A stretch of DNA of 64,000 bases, from positions 434,001 through 498,000 of the forward strand of contig AFXF02001505.1 of the NCBI GenBank assembly GCA_000231825.2, read 5' to 3'. Shown here one piece after another: positions 1 to 13,700 of this stretch. This stretch comes from Tetrahymena elliotti 4EA (Eukaryota > Ciliophora > Oligohymenophorea > Hymenostomatida > Tetrahymenidae). The stretch's first letter is position 1. Each line of letters opens with the position of its first letter. The position numbers and the translations under genes are program-made. Under the pieces are notes generated by a model. It did no database searches and was not told where the DNA came from. It saw only the letters and a list, made by a program, of their open reading frames with translations.

Positions 1-1221
1 AAAGTAATAAATAACATAGGGTAGGATCCTATTATAAATACTTTACAATATATAAATAATAAAAGGGAAGATAGTAAAGGACATTTATTTGATTACTTTT
101 CAAAATATTTGTAAATTGATTTAAGTATCTATCCAAAAGTATCTACTAAATTTAAATTGCTGAGTATCACAGGAAAATCAATTGAAAGAGAAATCTCCTT
201 TTTTTTTGAAGATTTTTCGGATTACATCAAACCTAATTTTTAGAATTTCTTTTATTTAGTTTTGATTATTCTCATTAAATTGGCTTTTGTTTCATACTAT
301 ATCTATCTGAAATCAAAAACGCTTAATTCTAGAGAAATATTTGATATGAGTGTAGTTATTTTTGTCTTTTTATATTGTGCTTTTAACATCAATAGAATTC
401 TTGGAAACAATGACCTCAAAAGAAAATAATAATTCATGGTTAAAATTAATAAGTTTATTGATTTTGAAGATATAAATAAAGAAAACTATCCAACTAAATT
501 AGACATTACTTGTCCTGTTAGTCTTGAGTGTTGGGACAATTCTAGAAAAATAGTTTTAACTGAATAAAAAGAGCTATTATAAGATTTAGAGCTTTCATAT
601 TTTTGCTTTATGTTTTATTATCTTTTTATGATTCTGATTTGTGCTTCTTTCTACTTCGATCTTGATTGGATTATTCCTAAGGATTCTCATTTAATGAACC
701 CTCTGATCATTATAATTTCTACATTTAACTTTGTTTTCTTAACTACATTTTTGGTTTTTAGATTCAAGGAAGGGGATGCTTTTAATGAGACTTTTGAAGA
801 TATTGAGTATACAATTTCTTGCAATCAAGATATGATTTCAGATTTGATGACTATGTATGCAGAGTTTTTTGAAAAAAATGAAAAATATGAAGAACTCAGA
901 TATACAAGATATGGAATTTTAATTAAAAAAATTAAGCTTCTCAGCAAAGAATACATAAAAAAATAACAGCCATATAACCAAGTTGTATATACTTTAAGTC
1001 AAAAGAATATTTTAAGAAAATAAATTCTGAATGATGTAAGTATCAGTTTAGCTAAAATAAAATAGTCAATTCAAACAGATAACAAATAGTTTAGTTATAA
1101 GTTCATGAATTTAGTAGAAGTTAAATTAAATGATTTTCTATTTACTTTAGGCATTGCTATGATTTCATTCTTACCCACTATTGTACCTAAATTTATTTCA
1201 TTCTTTGTATAAAAGTAATGA
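1..1221 (+). CDS. Multi-pass membrane protein, 3' part (5' end outside window)
   Basis: One frame is open from base 1 to TGA at 1219-1221 when TAA/TAG are read as Gln, giving the last 406 residues of a longer protein. No intron is needed. I see about five hydrophobic segments: around residues 80-100 (starting YLVLIILIKLAF), 115-135, 200-220 (YFCFMFYYLFMILICASF), 230-255, and a last one near the C-terminus (FLFTLGIAMISFLPTIVPKF). Between the second and third lies a soluble loop with a CPVSLECWD motif, and between the fourth and fifth a charged, helical loop of about 110 residues. The topology suggests a polytopic membrane protein of the kind ciliate genomes hold in large families. I recognise no transporter or channel signature, so the function is unknown. 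The start lies to the left of the window. Confidence 0.75.
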
Positions 1222-1445
1222 ACAAAATAATTATTTAAATGTTTGTTTTTTTTATGTTATGTTTAAAAATTTTATCTGAATCGATAAAAATCCTTTTCAG
1301 CTTGAATTAACTAATTTTTTTAGATATTTTTATAAACAAATCGACTAATATTTTTGATTGATAATTATGTATTAAATATTTTTAAGTCTGAATTTTTTCT
1401 TTCTTTTTAAAAATAAATTTTGAAATTAATATTAGTCAAAAAAAG

Positions 1446-2010
1446 ATGGAATTTTTAATGGAACAACAAAAAAGTTTTTATGAAATAAAAAAGATTTATA
1501 TTCTTTGAATTTAAAGTGTAAACACTCAATATCAAAATAAAATCATTTATGGTAATGATATTGATTATAAAAATGAATGGCTTTAAAATTCTATCTCATT
1601 TGGACTAATTATTAATAATATTAAAGAAATTAAGAAAATTTAAGAATATTTTAATTTTTAACTTACAAATTCCCTAAACATAGGTCTAATAAATCTTTTG
1701 TATATAATTTAAGAAAGCAGAGACACTAACCAGCCTGTAAAAAATAATATCAATAATGATGCAAGTAGTGATTAATTTATAATTTATCTATTTTAGTTAA
1801 AAATAAAATAAATATAACCGTTGTAAATATTATGATGATATATTTTCTATTTCGGAAAAGAAAAAATGGTATTTCTAATATAAAATCTGGCCATTAAATT
1901 TTATAAATATAAAGATATCCATAATCTATCAGCAATCTCACAAGACAAAGGATTTAAACTTATTTCAATTCTATAAAAATATAGCAAGCTAGATAAAACT
2001 AAATGATTGA
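1446..2010 (+). pseudogene. Broken or unresolved gene fragment
   Basis: ATG at 1446 opens a frame that hits TGA after 20 codons. The same frame then continues as a good-looking coding stretch (about 1506-1830, with motifs such as YKNEWLQNSISFGL and IIQESRDTNQP). Coding quality then moves by +1 near 1825 (motif KKWYFQYKIWPLNFINIK) and ends at TGA 2008-2010. A GTAAAA...TTTTAG intron candidate (1737-1796) does not repair the frame. An early in-frame stop plus a frameshift in protein-like sequence suggests a decayed gene. A multi-intron gene that I failed to splice is the alternative. No family recognised. Confidence 0.4.
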
Positions 2011-2184
2011 CTGCTAATTAATAAAATAAGATCTTTATTGGACTTCTTAATGAATTTCATCACTTCCACAAATATTATTTATTTACTATTACTTATAAAA
2101 AGCTAATAAATCAATTAATTAAATAAGTATAAAGAATTTATAATAAATCAACTTTTCTATTTTTGAAATAATAAACACAAGTTA

Positions 2185-4110
2185 ATGATTAATTTAAAGC
2201 ACGTAGGTTCAGAGAATGACTCGCTCAAGGATTAATTTTTAATAAATTTAGATAATATGATAGGTAAAGGGTCATATGGTAAAGTTTATCTTGCATATAA
2301 CTGTGAAGATTACTAAAACTAATAGCTGAGCAATCCTATTTGTGCAAAAGAAATTCCAAGAGGATTGATATCAGATAAGATAGTTAAATCAATTAGAAAT
2401 GAGGCCTAAATATAAATGTCTAGTAAATCGCCAAGGGTATTGAAGATGTATTCTTTTAAATAAACAAAATCTAATGTAAGCATTTAGTTTTTTTAATGAA
2501 GCTAATCTTAAGTCTAATTTGTTAAAAGGTTTATTTCTTTTTAGAATATTGTCCTGATGGTGACCTCAAGCAGTTAATCTATAATAGTGTAATAATTTTT
2601 TGAAAATTATCTATAAATTAATCAATTGCTCATAATCATTTTATTTCTCTTGAATATTGACCTTCCTCAAATAAAATATTGAAATCTTGTTGATTTCAAT
2701 TTTAGGGAAGCTCAAGTATTTGATTGAAGAGAAAAAAATGATAATAAACACTCTCAAATTTACAAATTACTAACTAACTAAATTAAATATTTTTGAATTA
2801 TATAGAATCTTACTGAGAAATAAATAATCTATCTATTTGGTTAAATTGCACAAGCTTTATATGAATTAAAAGATGAAAGGGTATATCACAGAGATTTAAA
2901 GCCTGAAAACATTCTCATAAAAGATGGATGTATTAAGATAGCAGACTTCGGATTTTCTAAGATAGTAATTGAATTTACAAAAAACAATACCTAGGTTGGG
3001 ACACCATTATATATGTCTCCATAAGCACTATCATCAAGCTACTATGATTTAGAAAAAAATGATGTATGGAGTGCAGGATGCTTATTATATGAAATGGTAT
3101 ATAAAAAACTTCCATGGAAAGTAAACATAGATACTAGTGTTGGAGGGTTATTTTAGATTATTACATCTGGTAGTATTAATTTTCCAAAAGATGTAAATGT
3201 ATCTTAAGAAGTAAAGGAATTAATAAATTTAATGTTGGAAGTAGATGAAGAAGGAAGATTAGATTGGGATGATATAATCAACAAAGAAATAATAAAGAAA
3301 AGTTAAATAGATTAAACGATTAAAGGTTAAATCCAACAAATAGCTATAAATAATAGACAAAAAATAATAAATGAGTAAAAATAAAAGTAATAGAAACTAA
3401 TTGAATAAAAGTAACAAGAATAAAAAATGTAAAATAAAGATTAAAAATCAGAAAATATCTAGACTTAGGCTTAAATTAAAAAGGCAGGTTCAAATATAGA
3501 AAATGTAAACTCAGATGAAGATGAAGACATTTTCGAGTCAAATAATGATTATTAACAAGAAAATATTTCTTTAAAAATACAGGATGATACTCCTTAAATT
3601 TGGAAAATTATTTAAATGCACAGAACTGTCTATAAGCAAATCTAAGCGAACCTTTAAGAGTCTAGCGAGAAATTTTATTTACTTATTTGCCTAAAGCATG
3701 AAGAATTTTCTCTCTGTAAAAAATATATTGCTTTATCAGAAAAACAAAAAAATAAAGTTGACTCTAACATTTATGATTAAATTTAGTACTTAATTTAAGA
3801 TATTTAAAAAGGAAATTAATATAAAGAGCTCTAACAAAATTTACAATAACTAATTGATATCACAAAACAAAATATAGTTATTAACAAAGAAAATTATTTA
3901 TCAATCCTTTAAAATACCTATCTTAAATACAAGCAAAAAGAGCTTGAAACCATTAAATCTAAAAATGAGTAATAATAACATTTTACACTTCTTTTATTGT
4001 CAAAAATCAAATTTATTGCTTATCATGACTATGAATACAGAGGAAGTTACAAAATTTCTAACCTAGACGAGCTTTAAACTAACCAACTGCTAAATTATAT
4101 CATCATTTGA
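2185..4110 (+). CDS. Serine/threonine protein kinase with C-terminal coiled coil
   Basis: Three exons, 551 residues: 2185-2475, 2529-2588 and 2806-4110, with introns of 53 and 217 nt, both phase 0. The kinase domain fills roughly residues 20-280. It has a glycine loop IGKGSYGKVYLA, a lysine in CAKEI, the hinge FFLEYCPDGDLKQL, the catalytic loop HRDLKPEN, the metal motif DFG, and the activation-segment end GTPLYMSPQAL. The usual APE glutamate is therefore Gln, coded by TAA. The overall look is that of the ULK/CAMK-like kinases abundant in ciliates; exact subfamily not assigned. The C-terminal half is Lys/Gln/Glu-rich and probably coiled coil, with an acidic patch (DEDEDIFESN). It is a paralogue of the minus-strand kinase at 21483-22623, and both have an identical 20-codon middle exon. 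A 10-base piece inside the second intron (2706-2715) was considered as an exon but does not keep frame. Confidence 0.88.
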
Positions 4111-4770
4111 TTGATAAAATGATTCACCAAAAACATGAATATTTTAAATTGTAATTTTGTGTATTTTAAGTTTCCATTTAAATTCTTCAAATTAAAAATA
4201 AAATGAAATCTTAAAATTTAATTTTCATTCATTTAAATTATCAAATTAAATAATGTTTAAAATATTTTTTGAAAAAAAAAAAATCTTGTGCAATTTAAGC
4301 TTTTTAATTTCTTAAATTAAAAAAACTTTAAAAATTGACCAGAAAGAAGGAGAAAGTTTTTTTAATAGGAGATTGAAATTTTTATGTTTTGTTTTTTCTA
4401 TTCTTTTATAGAAAGATAGATAAACAACAAACCTAAATTTATTTTGTTAATGAGCACAAAATGAATTAAATTTACAATGATTATTTAAATATATAAACGG
4501 AAAATTGAACATTTAAGTTTGATATTAACTAAATATCTATTGTAAATAGATTCTTAGATTCCATAAAACTGCATTCATCATCAAACCCCAATATTTTAAT
4601 ATAACTCTTCTAATTGCTATGTTATTTATCTTGAGTAAAAATAATCTTAAGATTTTACACTTATATTTATGAGTATTGTAAATTGATCTAACTAATTAAT
4701 AAATAAGAAAAAACTTTCAAGTTTTAAAAATTAAAGATAGGCAGAAACTGAAATTGAGATTAGGGTAAAG
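4111..4770 (+). other. Intergenic, AT-rich
   Basis: No open frame of useful length and no RNA gene recognised. This is the 3' flank of the kinase and the upstream region of the giant LRR gene. The start codon at 4771 follows GGGTAAAG. Confidence 0.6.
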
Positions 4771-7700
4771 ATGAAAACAGCTATTTTAAATAATTAAAAG
4801 CATTTTTATTTTTCCCGTAGACTGACATTCATCTAAAATAAAGTAGTAGTGTATAGCTAGATTCCATCCTATAATGGTAGCATTTCTCCCCCCCCTCTTT
4901 ATTATCAATATCATATAATACAATTATCCAATATGCTATAGAATGATTAATTCATTTTTAAAAAATAAAAAATATAGATGATAAAAATAATAGAGTGGCA
5001 CAAGATATAGATTTTGTTAGAGAAGATAGGATACAGTAGTCTGTAAATATTTTTTGTTAAATGAATAAATATTAATTAAAATTAACTTTCATAATAAATA
5101 ACTCATAATAACTTCTACCTTTTATTTAAAGCTTTTATCTATAGGAAAGTTGAGATATATAGTATTTGAATAGATTAATAGAGTTAAGACTATAGAAGAT
5201 GCTTTCAACCAAATTATAACCCTATAATAATAACCTGATTAGAGATCTATGGCCATCTAGTTTTATTTAGGTGAAATATGCTCTTAAATATAGGAAAAAC
5301 TTATTAATCAGAGAAATACACTAAGGATGCAAAGAATTGTTTTTCAAGATTGCTCTTCAGAACTTATAGAAGAAGTGATAAAGTTTTTTTACAGCTAGGA
5401 GTGGAAAGCTGATAGAACCAACAAAATTGAATATATTTTATTTAAAAATTGCTATATTAATGACTTTAAGCTTATAAAACTTATTTAAAGATTCGACTAC
5501 TTCTATTCATAAAGGTTTGAAGCAGCAACTCAAAAAAATAAATAAGATTCTGCAAAGCAAGACGATGAGCTTATATCTTTCAGCAATGTTGAAATTTTAA
5601 TAGACAACTGTCCTAACATTACTTCATATTTTTTTAGCTATCTTGAAAATTGGACCGTAGTGTAAAATACTACAAGTAATGTATAAAGTAATTACTTGAC
5701 GGACTTCACATACGAAAGAGTTAAAAATTTTTAATTTTAGCATACAAAGCTGGCTATTAAAGATTTTTAAAACGACTTGAGCAATATTGATTTAATAAAA
5801 TTTTCAACAACAATCTATTTCAAGTAACATTAATTTTTTTTCAAAATTTATATACTAATTTATTTAAACAAAAAAGCAAATTTTTTATTTAAATTTGATA
5901 TCTGATTTTACTTATTAATTAATAGGTATCTCTCATCTCTAAAATTAAAAAATTTTGCAGTCACCAAACCAACTATTTTAAAAGAAATGCTTTCAAGTAA
6001 ATTCCAACCTAAATTCAAAGAATCTGATGCTGAAAATCAATCATACAACTAATAAAACGTATATGGTCCTTTTTGTTCAAGATTACAAATTCTTAGCGTA
6101 GATACTACCGTTTGTGATAGCTTTGATTCACTTCCACTGCATGAGGAGTACTGGGTTCCATTGAGAAAATTGTCATTTGAAAATAGAAGTGAGGATAATA
6201 ACGAATATCACGATATTACATTTTAGAAAATGGTTTCATATTCTTTATCAAGCTTAATAATATTGAAGCTTAAAAGATGCAATTTGACAGCAGAATTTTT
6301 CCAAACTTTAGCTAAGATGGATTGTGTGCTAAATATCAGGTAGCTCAGCTTTGAGAGATGTAAGATAGACCTTAAAGCTTTCAAAACTTTTCTCTATCAT
6401 TCAAAGATCACTGAAAACTTGTAGTATCTAAATTTGACAAATACAAATATAACAGATGATGTTTGTTTTACTATTTAAGAGTAGTTCTCAAATAAAATGT
6501 AGCTAAAAGGAATCGATGTTTCAAGATGTCAAAAAGTAATCTCATCATACTTATACAATAGATAGAATCATATTATATATTTTTTATTAATAAGCTTACT
6601 CATAAAGGAATAAAGTATCTGTCTTTAATCACAAGTTTAAGACAATTGAATATAGAATATTTAGAAAACGCGGTGACAGATTCTTTTTCATTCTTTATAA
6701 TTGATTTACTTTTAAGTACAAATTTTTCCAAAAAAAAAAAAAACTATTTTAATAAAATAATTTTGTTCCTTATTTAAAGAAAAATAAAAAAAATTCTATG
6801 AAACATACATTGAAGATGATCAAGTTTAATTAATGTAAGAGATAGACACCCAAAGAGAGACTTAAATTTCTAATACTAGCCATTACTCAACAGTTATATA
6901 TGATATTTAAAGAATTTTAGACAAAAAAACTTCGGATGAAAAAAAGGATTAGCAAGCTCCTTTATAAAATGTAGCCGCTTAAAAGAGTTAACAAAATGAT
7001 TAGAACGATAAAGAAAAAGATAAAAAAGAGATTACAGCATAAATGGTTATACATGACCCTTCTAAGGCTTAAGATTTATCTATTAGCCATCTGACAAATA
7101 TATTGGCTGAAATAAAAAATATGAAGGAAAAAGAAATTCAACAAATTAAAGATACTTTTAATCAAAAAAAAGAAGAAATCAAACTTCAATTTAAGGAAAA
7201 AAGAAAAAATTATCTAAAAAATATTAAGCAGTTACTTCATTATGAAGATTTGCCTACAATTAATTATTTAAATTTGAACAAAAATACTAAGGTTACATCA
7301 GTATTTTTAGATGAGCTTAATAATCATGGATTCCTCAATCGTTTACAACTTCTAAGTGTATAAGATACTATGGTAAATGGACACATATTTAAAATATTGC
7401 AAAACAAGCCTTAAATTAAGGAAAGCTAACCTTAAGATGAATCAAATAATAAAGATGAAAGCAAAAAGTAAGAAAAGGAAATAAAATAATAAATTTAATT
7501 AGAGATAGAGCCAACAATTCCTAATGTTACTGAAAAAGGAGATCTTAAACCTATTCTTGAAGAAGAAAAAGTTGATAATGCTTCCTAAAAGCCTTCAACT
7601 GCCTCAGCTGCTGAAGGTATTAACAACACTAACCTCCAAAATACTCCATTTAAAGAAGATTCTGAAAAACAGCTTCTTAGCAAGTAATCTTTATAATTAA

Positions 7701-10700
7701 AAAAAATTAAATTTGTTTACAAAAATAATGTTAACTTTATTCTATATAGCGATTCATATTTATATTTTTGGATTTAAATAATTATTTTAACTTCAAAGTG
7801 TTACAAAAAATATCAGAAAAAACTTCATTTGAAATTAAAATATTTACTATCTTTTACTCAACAAAAAAAAAGAAAGGAAAATGTTGAAGAAAACAATGAA
7901 ATAATTATTGAGAAATAAGAAGATGATGATAAAAAGAAACCCAGTACTAATAACAGCTTAGAGTAAAGAAAACTTTAGCAGTAAAATATTAAAAAAAAAA
8001 TACTTAACTTAGCTGATTAATAGAAACACTAAATAGAAGTTAAGTAATAAAAAACAGAGCCAGATAACTACTATTTAAAGTACCTTGACCTAACAGGATG
8101 TATGGATATTCAACCAAGCTGTTTTGAAATTCTTTTTGATACATATTTTGAAAATTTAGAAGTTTTAAAGTTGGTTTAATTGAATTTTTATGATAACCAA
8201 TTTTATAAATTTACAAATAATATGAATAACTATTTCAAAAAATTAAAAATTTTAAACTTAGCTTAAAGCTAAATAAATAGATTTGCAATTAAATAATTTT
8301 TTGAGAAAGTAAATATACCACTAGTTGAAATCAATATGAATTAGTGTAAAGTTGATGAAGAATGTATTTAGAGTCTCAATTCTAACTTAAAAGAAAATTT
8401 AGTTAAATTATCTTTGTCATAATGTTTTATTTATGATTCTAAACACTTATAAGATTTGCTAAATTTAATGAAAAACAATATCTGCTTTGATTATAATTAA
8501 ATATTAAAATAATACAATCACTTAATATCGAAAAAAATGCTGTACGATATTGTTAAGAACTATCTTCCACTTGAAAATCAGCATGTCTTAGATTTGACAT
8601 CTGCAGCTTTCTGTGATATTGATGTGACTTACTGGAATCATAACATGAGATACCAAGATTAAAAGATTAATTAGAATTCTAAATTAGAAGCTTTAATAGT
8701 AGATGATACTAGAATTGACTTTGATTTATTATTCATGATTTTAAGGTAACATTGCAACATTTACCATATATCATGCAAAAATACACCAAACTTCAAAATG
8801 TAAAAGTACATAGAAAATGTAAAATAAAATTTTAAAGAGAAAAAATTTTATATATTTAATTTTTTTTTAATAGAAATCAACAAAAAAAGTAGTGTAAGTA
8901 GGATTCGAATAAATGGCATAAGTACTCAATGATAAGTCTTTAGAATTTTAAGAATCGAGTTGGATTAGTTTTATTTCTAGTAAGTTTAAGAAGAAACACA
9001 CAAGATATCAGAATGAAAATATCATACTCAACTTAAGGTTCTAACAATAAATATAAAAGTAGAAATTAAGATCGCTCATTGATTACTACAAAGATTTTAT
9101 AACAAAAATTAATTTTGAAAATTCTAAAATTGATGATAGTGTGCTTGAAAATATTAGTTCAGGAGGTAAAACCATCACTCGTTTATATATAAAGGGCTGT
9201 AATAATATCACCAAGGCGGGAATCATTCGTCTAAGCGAATCAAAGAAACTATCTCCTAAATTTGATTTAGAATGTATTTTAGAACTTAAGCATTTAATAG
9301 ATATGGAAGTCATGTAATCAATAGCACAGTCACCTTACCTTAAAAATATAGTTTATTTAGACTTGTCAAATTTACAGCTTTCTAATATTGATGATGGAAT
9401 CATGAAAATTTGTCTTTCAAGTTCAGAAGTTCTTTTAAATATTCGTGTTCTTGATTTATCAAATACTTGGACTAGTGACAGAGGTTTACAAATTATATCT
9501 GTGACTTAAAAACTAAGAAAATTAGAAAAAATTTACTACTCAGACTGTAAAAAAATTACAGAGAGAGGTATTGCTTATATTTTGGACTCTGGTACCCTTG
9601 AAAGATTAGATATTAGTCATTTTATTGGGTAATCACCTGATAAATTTAATGGAAAAGTCCTTGATAATCTAAAATATTCAAATAGGAAAGCCTTCTTCAG
9701 AGTAATTATTTATTTTGACTTTTTAGCAAATATCTAATTTTTTTTAAATAAAAATTTCAAAGGAACTTAATTTTTAAGATTCTCTTTTTGTAGACAAAGA
9801 ACTCAATAATATGTTCTATGATATTTCTAAGATGTTCAACATAAAATACTTAGATTTAAGAAGAACACCAAATATTGGTGATGAAGGACTTAAACTTGTT
9901 CATTAAACAAAACTAGAATAGTTTTAGATTCTTCTATTAGATTTCTAGGTAATTGTTTTAGTATAAAACTCAATTAATTCATTAATTTTTTTAAATTTAG
10001 AGATATGATAAGCTCATTCCTCCTTAGTTCTATATTGATGCAGTTAAGAAAATTGAATGTAAATTTTGAAATTATCATTTATTTAATTCAATAATTTTTA
10101 TGAACAGAACTCTAATTACAAAACATTTCAACCAGTGAAAAAGCTGCTGCTCAAAAAATTGCAAGTGTGCCCATTAATGAAAACCCAAATCAAAAGTAAA
10201 ATAAAGACATAAAGAATTTGCAAGGTAATCCACATAATGAGAATGATAATTTTGTAATGTATACTAAGACAAGTCTTCTATAATATCCACCATTTTCGTT
10301 TTCTTATTCATCAAATGGCATTGAAGAGTTTGAAGAAAGAAGAAAGAAAATAAAAAGTTTATACAACTTCGAAAAACTTTAACCAAAACAAATCACAGAT
10401 ACTAATACCATATAAATACTAAGATAGGATAACTTTTTCTAAGATATCTTTATCAATAGCAAGAAAATAAAAGAATTCAGATTTGATTTCTTCATCTTTA
10501 AGCATAATCATCTATTTGAAGACAATATCATCTATTCTTTAGGATTATCTAGATTTTGCGATTATCATAAAAAAAATACTACAACTAGATTGGATAATAA
10601 AGTTCCTGAAAGAAATTAGCAAAAAGAATAAACTGAAGATTTGAATTTCAAAAATGAACTTAGAAATATTAAATACATGAAGTATTTAGATTTGTCTAAT

Positions 10701-13700
10701 GCTAAACAGGTATCAAATAAGGCTTTCTGTATTCTCTTTATGAATTTCGAAGTACTTGGAAATGTTGAACACATTAATCTCTCACATACCTAAATAGATG
10801 AAGATGTTATATTGAGTATAGCAGCAAGCTAATAAATGATTAACTTAAAAACAATACTTTTTGATAATTGCCCATAAATTAAGGATATCAGTACGGCATT
10901 TATTTATTTGGTACTCGGAAGTAAGAAGAATCAAATGATACTTAGAAACTCATAAAATAATAATTTTAACTATAATAAATAAATGGATTAAGTAAACTAA
11001 GCATCAAATAACAATACTGCTAACAATAAAAACTAGCAAAATAAAAATAATGATCAACAAAAGAATAAGGAACAAGAAGAAAACAGCAAGGTTGAAACAT
11101 TTTCATATTTTGATTATTATGGGCTGTTTTAGTATTATTGTACTTATTTAAATGCTGCAGCAATTAACTTATTTATGAAAATTCATTCCATGAAGTAAAA
11201 ACTAGATGAAAAAGTAAAAAATCTTTTTTATTTGATATATTTTTAATATTATTTAATTAAAATTGAAGATCTCAATTTAGAAAGGCTCCTAGGTAAAATA
11301 AAGACACATCTATGGTTTAAACTTAGAAGGTTGTCACTTAAAAGGGATAGCATAATTGCAAATACCAAAAGAAGTTATGATAATTAATCTCTCATTAACA
11401 AATATAGATTATCCTGATCTAAAATTGTTCTTACCTTACACAAAATATTTATGGATTGACTAAACTTTCAATATAAAAGATGAAAATTTTGTTAAAGAGA
11501 TTTAGCCTATGCTTGAATATACTTAACCAAAATTTTCTCATACAGAGTTCTTGTATTCAAAAAGCTATTCCTTAAATAAGGGAGCAAAGTTATTAATTCA
11601 TATCTTAGAAAAATATGACATAAAGTATATAGATTTAAATCATTTCAGATAGATGAGTCACTCAAATATCAAGGCACTTTTAACTAATGAAAAAATTTAC
11701 AATAAACTAAGATCTATCAAGATTGACTTTAGACAGCTACATCATGTTAAATTACTAAGCAACATTCTTGATACTCTGTATAAATGGTGTGATAAAGATT
11801 AGCTCTTTTAATTGTTAATTGATAAGATAACTATTGAGTAGTAGTATAAATAATTAGATAAAGAAATATCAGTTAATGAGTCTATAATTTCCAAGATTAA
11901 GTAAAAACTTGTTATAGATAATAATATCACTAAAGGTTTTCCTTTTATCATCCATCCTTTTAAAAAGATGGATTATAATAAAAGTGAATAATAAAAAGAA
12001 GAAGAAAATATTATTAAAAATTACTTTGATGTAGTTTACAAACCTTTCTAGCTATAGGATTTACGTTTAGGAGGTTTGAACATCTCGAAAAATCAGGCAT
12101 AAAGCTTGTTAAAGTTGCTGTAGTAAGGAAATCAACTGAGAAAGCTTGTTTTGGATGAGCTTCCTTTTGTGAATGATGATTTTATAATAGAGGTAAGTAT
12201 TTTCATAAAGTTTGTTTTATCATTAAATATTTATTATTTTAGAATTTAGTTTGTACATAAAAGGTAGAGCATGGTCAAGAAGTTAATACTTTTTGTTATC
12301 TACAAATTTTAACTTTAGCTAAAACAAGGGTCACTGAAAGATCTTTTATTAATATTTTGACTGCAACACCTTTTAGCATAAACTTTAAATTAAGTATGCT
12401 GTTGGAATCTTTGTAAAAAGATAGCAGCTTCACCTTTACAAACTACACTTTAGAAGCTCTCTCTAACTCTAGATATCTTTTAAATGTTACCAATTTAGAT
12501 ACATCAAATTTTGATTATGTCTCACATATTGTAATTATTTCATCAATAAATTTTTTTTTTTTGCAAAATAATTAATTTTAATTTATTTTCTTTATTGTAA
12601 ATGAAATATTTTTGTTCATTAATCAAAAAAGTTATGCAAATTATTTGATAGTAAGTATGCAGTCAATATTTAAACTATTTCACTCAATTACAAATTACTT
12701 AATGAATAAGTATTTATCAAACTTGCCAGTACAAAAATGCTACCAAATTTAGTGAAAATAGACCTTACTAATTGTTCAAAATGCAATTAATTCTTCCATT
12801 ATTTGATTAGAGCAAAGTATATCAATATACAGTTCTCTATAAAGGATATAGTAGAAGAACCGGGAATTATCAGTTGTACACCATTCTTGTTGAGTATTAT
12901 TGATAGTACTTATATGCGATAAATATAAGTGCTTACAATTGATAATATTGATCACGATATCAACTAACTTGAACAGATATTCTTAGTATCTAATTATTTG
13001 TTCAACTTAAAGAATCTTTCTATTAATTGTTAGCGTGATAGTGCAAGCAATGAAGAATTCTGGAGTAGTATTGCAGACTCTAATAAAATACCTTAATTAG
13101 AATAGCTTTCAGTGAAAAAACTTATTACATCAGTAATCACAAAATATTTTTTTTTTAGTTTTTTTTAAAAGTTATTTTTATTATTTAAAAGAACTTAAAG
13201 ATCATGATTTAACAAAAGTTTAAACCTAGAGTTTAAATTGATAAGTTACTGTATGACAATTAAGAATATCTTGATGACGAATGCTTTGCTATTTTGTCTG
13301 AGCAACCTCATTTAATTAACATCACTGAAATTGATCTATCTAAGCTAAATGTTAGTAAAAGAGAAATTTCAAGCACAACATTACTTAAGCTATTTTTAAG
13401 TAAATACTGCTTCAACATTTAGAAAATTATACTAGGTGAGGATAAATTAGGAGATAGAAGTAAAATTGGTATTGAATAAGATCTAGTTGCTACTGAATAC
13501 ATCACTGAATATCTCAGAGAATAAAAGAAGTTATTTAATGAGGCTGAATTCAAACTTATTGATATCTAAATTTATAAGACACAAGAGATCTCTAAGGCTA
13601 AAACTTAAGAATAACCCGAATTAAAAAAGGAAGGACTTTATGAGAAATTTTTGATGTTTAACAACTTAAAAAATTTAAAGGAAATTCAGTTTTTATCAAA

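Noticed and set aside
2706..2715. A 10-base micro-exon in the first kinase
   Set aside because: No donor/acceptor combination using it keeps the frame into the LTEKQIIYLF block. One 217-nt intron does so cleanly.
9702..9726. A 25-nt intron in the LRR giant gene
   Set aside because: It keeps frame, but it is far shorter than any other intron here. A 61-nt intron (9702-9762) also keeps frame and is more typical.
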